Positions 7,438 through 11,663 of a stretch of 11,663 bases of DNA are shown here, piece by piece. How positions within the stretch are numbered: the first letter of the stretch is position 1; the number at the start of each line of letters is the position of its first letter. Both the position numbers and the translations under genes were made by a program. The stretch is from contig JAFUJY010000016.1 in the NCBI GenBank assembly GCA_017467985.1, forward strand, positions 1 through 11,663, read 5' to 3'. Source of the stretch: Bacillota bacterium. GTDB lineage: Bacteria; Bacillota; Clostridia; Lachnospirales; Bianqueaceae. The notes under the pieces are model-generated. The model did no database searches and had not been told where the DNA came from. It worked only from the letters and a program-made list of their open reading frames with translations.

Positions 7438-9255
7438 TTAGAAATAATAGGGGTTCTTGGAGGCCAGATCCACGATGTTTCCGTCATGGTGATGCCTTTA
7501 GAGAAGGTAATGTTGAACTTGGCATCTTCATTGATTTTGGTCATCCGGAATACCAGGCGATTTTCTCCTTTTTTCAGCGGTAATGGGCCGATGTGAACCT
7601 TTTCTGCAGTCCAGGTGTCGCAATAGTCACGCTCAGCCACCAGTTGGTCGTTAAGGTACAACTGGAAGGGTGCAGAATGTCCAATCTGGATATAGGCATC
7701 CATGTCTTGGGGAGTGATGACAATACGGGACAGATAGGCGGCGCAGGGACCTCGGAAGGGTAGGAAGTCCCGGAGACGGAAGCTATCCTGGGGGATTTGT
7801 ACCAGGCGCTGTTCATAGATGGGGCTAGCCCATTCCTTTTGCACAGGAGCAAAAAGTTCCTCGTTAGTAAGGTATTGGGTAGAGGTATCTGTGGCACAAT
7901 TCAGATGGAAGTGGCGGACCTTGTCGGTCATGTTGCCGGGAATCTTGGAATTGCCCATCAGTGCTTCATAGGGATGGACGTCGAAAAAATGTTCCAATAC
8001 CAACTGAGTGTTGCAAATGGGCTCCGTTCGCCAGAAGGGACCGCCCAGTTTGTAGGGCACCACACCCACCAGACCGAAGGAGTCATCCAGGAGATGCTGA
8101 CCTTTACGGTCATGGGCCCTGACCGTAATAATATTTTTATCATAGATAACAGGAACATCTTCCGCCAAGGTAAAGGTTATCTTTTCGCGGGAGGTCTCGC
8201 CGGGCTTCAAAGAAAGGTGAGAAAAAGTACAATCATGTTGAATATCATGAACAGGCTGGATGTCAACGAATAAGTTCTGTTGCTGCTGGCTGTGATTTGT
8301 AAAATACAGAGTGACCTTGCGCTTGCCGCCCAGGGTAATGGTGGGGTCCATATCTTCATAATGTACTTTGAGTTCTATGGGCGGCTGGGGCTCAAAGTGG
8401 AAGTTTACCTCGGGGGCATCGTCAATAACAACCTCAGAATTCACTGACTTAGTGAACTGGATACCCAGTTTGGCAATATCCTCTGCCAAGTCAAAAATCT
8501 TGTCGCTGCGGCGCTGAATGTCCACGCCCAAAGTATATGTAATCTCTGTGAGGCCATAGGCCTGGATTACTTCATCTGCGCCCCGCAGCAGGCCGATGAT
8601 GGCCCCGGCAGTGGCACAGGTACAGTCCGTATCAAATCCGCAGTTCAGGGCCAGGAGACTGGTCTTGATAATATCATTTTCGCCCAGCAAAAGGGCGGTC
8701 AGGGTAATGGCTATGTTCTGGTACATGTTGGTACAGTCGGGATGGCCATATCGGAAGAGAATCTTGGTTAAGACCACCTTTATGTCATCGTACTTGTCGC
8801 ATAGGTCGCAAACCCAGCGGACCAGCCAATACACTTTGGAATCATTGCGCAGCACGTAGAGGGCTTTATTGATAAGGGTACGCACATCATTTTCGAAGAA
8901 GGCTTCACTTTCCAGGGCGGCCAGAAAAGGCCGGAAAGGGGCGGATAGATTCCACGTTGATAATTTTTGCGCATAACAGCGTATTCGCCAGGGGAGTAAT
9001 CACAGCATTCCACAAAACGTTTTAACAGATCTCGGGAAGTAAAATGCTCCCCCTTCTTTTCAACTACATCAAGCCATGCAGCCTGGAGGTCCAAATCATC
9101 ATTGGGTAGGTCGCAGTTGATCATTTCCGGTATAAATTCCAATTCCATGGGCATTTTGACGCCTTCATGGGGGCTCCCGTGTTACCGGAGATGGCTTTGC
9201 CGATAAAACAACCGTATACTTTATCAAGATATTGGGAGTAAGAGATGTGTCGCAT
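7438..9255 (-). pseudogene. ADP-ribosylglycohydrolase family protein, broken by three lesions
   Basis: The family (DraG-like, Pfam ADP_ribosyl_GH) removes ADP-ribose from proteins or small molecules using a binuclear metal centre held by Asp-rich motifs. The start at 9255 (MRHISYSQYLDKVYGCFIGK) has GAGGT 6 nt upstream. Family signatures are spread over three frames. The N-terminal glycine-rich block ends at GAPM (9166). The next frame holds LPNDDLDLQAAW and DYSPGEYAVMRKNYQRGIYP. The third holds YGHPDCTNMYQN, then LNCGFDTDCTCATAGA (the GGDTDT-type metal motif), then a beta-rich C-terminal domain.

The lesions are a one-base loss at about 9165, an out-of-frame internal deletion at about 8921-8932, and a one-base shift at about 7493. 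The last shift hides a natural ending (HHHDGNIVDLASKNPYYF, stop 7438-7440). It follows the transporter gene by 25 nt, probably in the same operon. The one-base shifts could be sequencing errors; the internal deletion is harder to explain that way. Confidence 0.82.
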
Positions 9256-9280
9256 AATTAGACCTCATGTAAGTAATTGG

Positions 9281-10117
9281 TTAAGCGATCAACAATATGG
9301 CGATAATTGCCAACACAATGCCAATTTTCTTTTTGGAGGGGATGGGCTCTTTAAGAAAAATCCATGCAAAGAGAGCAGAAGAGATGATGACTCCGCCGTT
9401 TAGCACGGGGAAGACAATCACTGCGGGCATGACACCGGACAAATACAGATTGCACAGATTGATGCTGGCCAGGGCAATGCCGATGATTACGGAGGTGCCC
9501 GCCAGTTTTTTATTGGGCTTTACCAGGGGTTTGGGCATTAGGCAGAACAAAATGACCACGATAAAGAAAAAGGCAATGACCAGAAAGCCGTTCATCTGGG
9601 ACTCGTAGGGAGAGGAACGGTAGATCTTCTGCAAAACAGAGACCATGCCGGAAGAAAACATGGCGGCCAGAGCATACAGCAGCCACTTTATTGTAACCTT
9701 TTCGTTGGCCTTGGCACTGATACCAAAGGAAATCAGCATTAGCATTATGCCTGCCAGCTGCAGAAGAGTCATGGTTTCAGTCTGGAAAAGGATGCCCACC
9801 ACGGTGGGCACCAAAAAGCCGCAGGAGTAGATTAGCGAGCTTAGGAGTACGCTGCCCAGCTGGGTGGCCTTGATGTAGAGCAGAATGCTCAATAATGTGA
9901 AAAGAGCATAGAATATGGCCAGAAAAATCATAAAGCCATGAATGGGAAAGACGGACTTGGCGCCCACTACCAGAATGACTAGCCAAGCCACCAGAAACAG
10001 ATAAAAATTAAGAGAATAAATATTATTGTGTTGATCCAGGTAACGATTTCCCACCTTGGAGAAAGTACTTTTTATACCAGCGCACATAACAGAAAAAATC
10101 AAAATGATGTAATTCAT
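9281..10117 (-). CDS. EamA/DMT-superfamily membrane transporter
   Basis: This is a 278-residue integral membrane protein with about ten hydrophobic segments, roughly at 3-22, 37-53, 60-84, 87-111, 117-135, 143-163, 174-193, 206-230, 231-255 and 264-277. They form two five-helix halves as in the drug/metabolite transporter superfamily. The C-terminal part (PVLNGGVIISSALFAWIFLK, then EPIPSKKKIGIVLAI) has the usual arrangement of the last two EamA helices with a short charged Lys-rich loop between them. The start at 10117 has AGAGG (10127-10131) 9 nt upstream. A promoter lies at 10158-10186. The glycohydrolase pseudogene follows 25 nt after the stop, so the two were probably co-transcribed. The substrate cannot be read from the sequence; DMT members move metabolites, amino acids, sugars or drugs. 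The gene itself looks intact. Confidence 0.88.
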   Translation of the reverse strand: MNYIILIFSVMCAGIKSTFSKVGNRYLDQHNNIYSLNFYLFLVAWLVILVVGAKSVFPIHGFMIFLAIFYALFTLLSILLYIKATQLGSVLLSSLIYSCGFLVPTVVGILFQTETMTLLQLAGIMLMLISFGISAKANEKVTIKWLLYALAAMFSSGMVSVLQKIYRSSPYESQMNGFLVIAFFFIVVILFCLMPKPLVKPNKKLAGTSVIIGIALASINLCNLYLSGVMPAVIVFPVLNGGVIISSALFAWIFLKEPIPSKKKIGIVLAIIAILLIA

Positions 10118-10157
10118 AAAATATAGCCTCTATGTATATTGATGTGAGTCTGTGGTA

Positions 10158-10186
10158 AGTATACGCCTAAAATGAAAAAAAGTCCA
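10158..10186 (-). promoter_or_regulatory. Sigma-A-type promoter for the transporter gene
   Basis: Read on the minus strand, a -35 box TGGACT (10186-10181, four of six consensus bases) and a -10 box TATACT (10163-10158, five of six) are separated by exactly 17 bp. The expected start is near 10151, giving a leader of about 33 nt that contains the AGAGG ribosome-binding site. This is inferred from consensus matching only. Confidence 0.6.
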
Positions 10187-10199
10187 GAGAAATTCAGGA

Positions 10200-10228
10200 T
10201 TGTATGAAAGATATTTGTGTGCTATAAT
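10200..10228 (+). promoter_or_regulatory. Extended -10 promoter for the acetyltransferase gene
   Basis: A perfect TATAAT (10223-10228) is preceded by TGC, forming an extended -10 element, and a weak -35 TTGTAT (10200-10205) lies 17 bp upstream. The predicted transcription start is near 10235, exactly where the AAAGGAGAGG ribosome-binding sequence begins (10235-10244). The leader would then be only about 13 nt. The site also shows that the in-frame ATG just upstream (10203) cannot be the real start. Confidence 0.75.
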
Positions 10229-10247
10229 GCTGATAAAGGAGAGGATA

Positions 10248-11030
10248 ATGATGACGAATCAAGATATTATGCAGGTTGCCCTGGAGCAATCTGCTATGGA
10301 TTGTAATTGTCAGCCGGAGGATTTTCTGAAAAAGGAAAATGTGATCACCAGGTCAGTGATCCATCCCGGAGCCCGTAAGTATTTACCGCTGCCCTTTGAG
10401 TGTGATATGGTAACTTACGGCAGCAATATTGTGGCGCAGACGAGTGAGCGTGTACATGACGCAGTGAACATATATTTGGAACAATATGATGTGGCCCATT
10501 GCTTTGAAACCCCCAATCTTCATGTATTGGATGAAAGTTTGGCGCCCTTTGGTTTAAAAGTTTGTTTCATGGCAGAGTATTTTTTGCCGGATGTGGAGCG
10601 CCTGAAAGCGTTACCCTGCGACTATGAGTTGCGGGTGCTTCACCCGGAGGATTTTACTCCGTTATATACTGATGAGTGGAGCAATGCCCTGTGTGAAGCC
10701 CGTAAAGAATTGGATGTGTTGGGCGTGGGGGCTTACGATCGTGGTCGTTTGATAGGATTGGCAGGCTGCTCCGCCGATTGTGAAGAAATGTACCAGATCG
10801 GCGTGGATGTCTTGCCGGAGTATCGCCGCCAAGGTGTGGCTGCGGCCATAACTAGTCACCTGGCCCTGGAAGTCCTGAAGTTGGGTAAAGTCCCCTTTTA
10901 TTGTGCGGCCTGGTGTAACATGAAATCAGTCAGGAATGCTGTCAAATGCGGTTTCGTACCAGCCTGGGCCGAACTTACGGCAAGAGATGTAGAGTTTGTG
11001 AAGAAAATGAATGAAAGGATTAGACCATAG
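10248..11030 (+). CDS. GNAT-family N-acetyltransferase
   Basis: This is a 260-residue protein with a C-terminal GNAT fold, roughly residues 125-255. The acetyl-CoA-binding motif A is visible as QIGVDVLPEYRRQGVAAAIT from residue 183, with the RRQGVA pyrophosphate loop at 193-198. It is followed by an NMKSVRNAVKCGF segment typical of GNAT motif B. The N-terminal part (ALEQSAMDCNCQPEDFL, then HPGARKYLPLPFECD and HCFETPNLH) is a conserved extension that I associate with an uncharacterised Firmicutes acetyltransferase group; its role is unknown. AAAGGAGAGG (10235-10244) supports ATG 10248 or the adjacent ATG 10251, and the choice is uncertain. It has its own promoter and an overlapping terminator, so it is probably monocistronic. 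The substrate (small molecule or protein amine) cannot be deduced. It uses TTA and TCA codons, unlike rpoBC. Confidence 0.88.
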   Translation: MMTNQDIMQVALEQSAMDCNCQPEDFLKKENVITRSVIHPGARKYLPLPFECDMVTYGSNIVAQTSERVHDAVNIYLEQYDVAHCFETPNLHVLDESLAPFGLKVCFMAEYFLPDVERLKALPCDYELRVLHPEDFTPLYTDEWSNALCEARKELDVLGVGAYDRGRLIGLAGCSADCEEMYQIGVDVLPEYRRQGVAAAITSHLALEVLKLGKVPFYCAAWCNMKSVRNAVKCGFVPAWAELTARDVEFVKKMNERIRP

Positions 11031-11043
11031 GTCTAGTTCTTTT
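11014..11043 (+). terminator. Intrinsic terminator overlapping the acetyltransferase stop codon
   Basis: TAGACC (11021-11026), loop ATA, then GGTCTA (11030-11035) form a perfect core. The pairing continues outward with two wobble pairs, using AAAGGAT on the left and GTTCTTT on the right, to a stem of about 13 bp that runs into the T tract. The TAG stop (11028-11030) sits in the loop and at the base of the right arm, so the terminator lies largely inside the coding region's end. Confidence 0.8.
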
Positions 11044-11055
11044 TATATTGTAGTT

Positions 11056-11199
11056 GTAACCACAAGTGGTACGTTATTATATAAAAAAGGTGCGGTTAGT
11101 GGGTACAGAGGTGCTTTGGTAACCACCGGCACGCGGGCACTACGTAAAAAACAAGGCGGCCGTGGTTACGGGGAGGTGTATGGGAGCCGGTGTAACCAC
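11056..11199. repeat. Cluster of four GTAACCAC motifs
   Basis: The 8-mer GTAACCAC occurs at 11056-11063, 11119-11126 and 11192-11199 on the plus strand and at 11162-11169 on the minus strand, all in a stretch without a credible gene. The first copy continues into its own small dyad (ACCAC-AA-GTGGT). The unit is not a tandem repeat: spacings differ (63, 43 and 30 bp). No transposase, CRISPR-type regularity or coding role is visible. It could be a set of protein-binding sites, part of a structured RNA, or a remnant of a longer element. Confidence 0.6.
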
Positions 11200-11205
11200 A
11201 GCCGC
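11156..11205. repeat. 14-bp inverted repeat with a 22-nt loop
   Basis: GCGGCCGTGGTTAC (11156-11169) pairs with GTAACCACAGCCGC (11192-11205), 13 of 14 positions matching. It encloses a purine-rich, G-rich loop (11170-11191). It is too GC-rich and too long to be chance A/T pairing, and it lacks an adjoining T tract, so it is not a standard terminator. It may be an RNA stem or a DNA cruciform or operator-like element. Confidence 0.65.
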
Positions 11206-11219
11206 TAACTGTTTAAACT

Positions 11220-11241
11220 AAAAAAGCCACCATAATGGTGG
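11220..11241 (-). terminator. Probable intrinsic terminator of the nuclease-like gene
   Basis: Read on the minus strand, CCACC and GGTGG arms (11241-11237 and 11231-11227) flank a 5-nt loop (ATTAT). They are followed by GC at 11227-11226, then six T (11225-11220). The hairpin lies about 60 nt past the minus-strand stop at 11304. The stem is short, but the T tract is good. Confidence 0.65.
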
Positions 11242-11257
11242 GTGGGGACGGACCTTA

Positions 11258-11296
11258 CGACAGAAAAAGCAGAATTTTTGGTTGTCGCGTTTTTTT
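11258..11296 (+). terminator. Weak plus-strand terminator candidate
   Basis: CGACA (11258-11262) pairs with TGTCG (11283-11287), and AAAAA (11264-11268) with TTTTT (11275-11279), with an asymmetric internal bulge. A run of seven T (11290-11296) follows two bases later. If real, it would end a plus-strand transcript crossing the GTAACCAC region. The stem is mostly A-T and imperfect, so this is tentative. Confidence 0.35.
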
Positions 11297-11303
11297 AGTT
11301 TTA

Positions 11304-11663
11304 TTAATAGCCAGGATAGTAGGTCTTTAACACCTTGGCTGCGCTGACTATGCCGGCGCTCACCATGGTCCACAGGATCTCAGGCACCTTTATGCAGGTA
11401 AAGCCGGGACTAGGTCCGGGATGGTCGTAAGTAACCATAACCTTGTAGTTCTCGGCGGCGTAGTCGTAATACTTTTGGGCGTGTCGTGCGTCATACCCCG
11501 GGTCGCCCAGCCGGCCTTGGTGCTCCCATATGGTATCACCTACGACAAAGTCCGGGGCATAAAACTTATAGTTTGCTACAATCCCTGGCGTATGCACGTA
11601 AGGAAGCCCCAAGCGCTCGATGATATCGCTGACGATCACTTCGCTTTTGGAGTCCCGCGTGTC
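11304..11663 (-). CDS. PD-(D/E)XK nuclease-like protein, C-terminal part
   Basis: A minus-strand frame is open from the window edge to a TAA at 11304-11306, giving 119 visible residues; the N-terminus lies outside. A GTG at 11637-11639 could be read as a start, but the frame stays open upstream and includes a Glu expected in this fold, so an internal position is more likely. In order there are SKSE (5-8), with Glu8 in a helix as in many nuclease-like folds; APDF (36-39), with Asp38; and IWEHQG (45-50), with the Glu47-x-Gln49 pair. This spacing, plus the conserved WEH and a following basic/aromatic helix (HAQKYYDYAAEN), matches PD-(D/E)XK nuclease-like domains with an ExQ or ExK-type end. Whether it cuts DNA, and what it is fused to, cannot be seen. 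A terminator candidate lies downstream. Confidence 0.6.
   Translation of the reverse strand, partial: DTRDSKSEVIVSDIIERLGLPYVHTPGIVANYKFYAPDFVVGDTIWEHQGRLGDPGYDARHAQKYYDYAAENYKVMVTYDHPGPSPGFTCIKVPEILWTMVSAGIVSAAKVLKTYYPGY

Noticed and set aside
7797..8273. 158-codon plus-strand frame over the glycohydrolase pseudogene
   Set aside because: It is antisense to clear glycohydrolase-family sequence, with no recognisable domain.
8780..9154. Separate small gene starting at MPMELEF
   Set aside because: It is the middle fragment of the frameshifted glycohydrolase; the upstream frame carries the matching N-terminal block and the ribosome-binding site.
10184..10198. Imperfect dyad CCAGAGAAATTCAGG between the divergent promoters as an operator
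   Set aside because: Only 8 of 15 positions are symmetric, too weak to call.
10200..10247. Upstream extension of the acetyltransferase start
   Set aside because: This stretch holds the -35 and extended -10 promoter elements and the ribosome-binding site, so it is not translated.
11011..11208. 65-codon plus-strand frame after the acetyltransferase
   Set aside because: It starts inside the acetyltransferase end, crosses its terminator, and its repetitive VTT/GT composition simply reflects the GTAACCAC repeats. There is no ribosome-binding site.
11211..11218. GTTTAAAC palindrome
   Set aside because: An 8-bp A/T-rich palindrome beside a terminator T tract is plausible by chance, and no recombination site features flank it.
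11225..11260. Possible T-box or riboswitch from the GGTGG and GGAC stretch
   Set aside because: It lacks the T-box and c-di-GMP riboswitch core sequences and has no downstream gene on the plus strand; a minus-strand terminator explains the hairpin.

Overview
The window looks like chromosomal DNA from a Firmicutes-type bacterium. The RNA polymerase genes have compact Gram-positive-style subunits, ribosome-binding sites are strong AAAGGGG/AAAGGAG sequences, and promoters match the sigma-70/sigma-A consensus. The style of the RpoB and RpoC sequences, including their acidic C-terminal tails, suggests the Negativicutes (Acidaminococcaceae-like). That placement is an inference from memory of the families and is not proven here.

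Layout. Positions 2-3571 hold rpoB, whose 5' end lies outside the window. Positions 3591-7352 hold rpoC, 19 nt downstream in the same operon. The operon ends at a clear intrinsic terminator (7364-7395). The usual Firmicutes continuation (L7Ae-like gene, rpsL, rpsG, fusA, tuf) is absent, and the next three genes form an unrelated accessory segment. On the minus strand, an EamA/DMT-type transporter gene (10117-9281) is followed 25 nt later by an ADP-ribosylglycohydrolase-family gene (9255-7438). The second gene is broken by three separate lesions and is called a pseudogene; it ends at its own terminator, back to back with that of rpoC. A GNAT acetyltransferase gene (10248-11030) diverges from the transporter gene. 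Two sigma-A-like promoters lie between them, with -35 boxes only 13 bp apart.

The right end (11031-11303) is a gene-free 273-bp stretch. It contains four copies of GTAACCAC, a 14-bp inverted repeat and two terminator-like hairpins. Beyond it, on the minus strand, is the C-terminal part of a gene whose residues fit a PD-(D/E)XK nuclease-like fold; its 5' end is outside the window.

The left two thirds are housekeeping and very strongly codon-biased. The right third is accessory and includes gene decay. I see no mobile-element gene, CRISPR array, tRNA or rRNA, and no convincing new multi-gene system. The items most worth checking are the Cys in the rifampicin-binding region of RpoB, the broken rpoC neighbourhood, the decayed glycohydrolase, and the structured GTAACCAC region next to the nuclease-like fragment.
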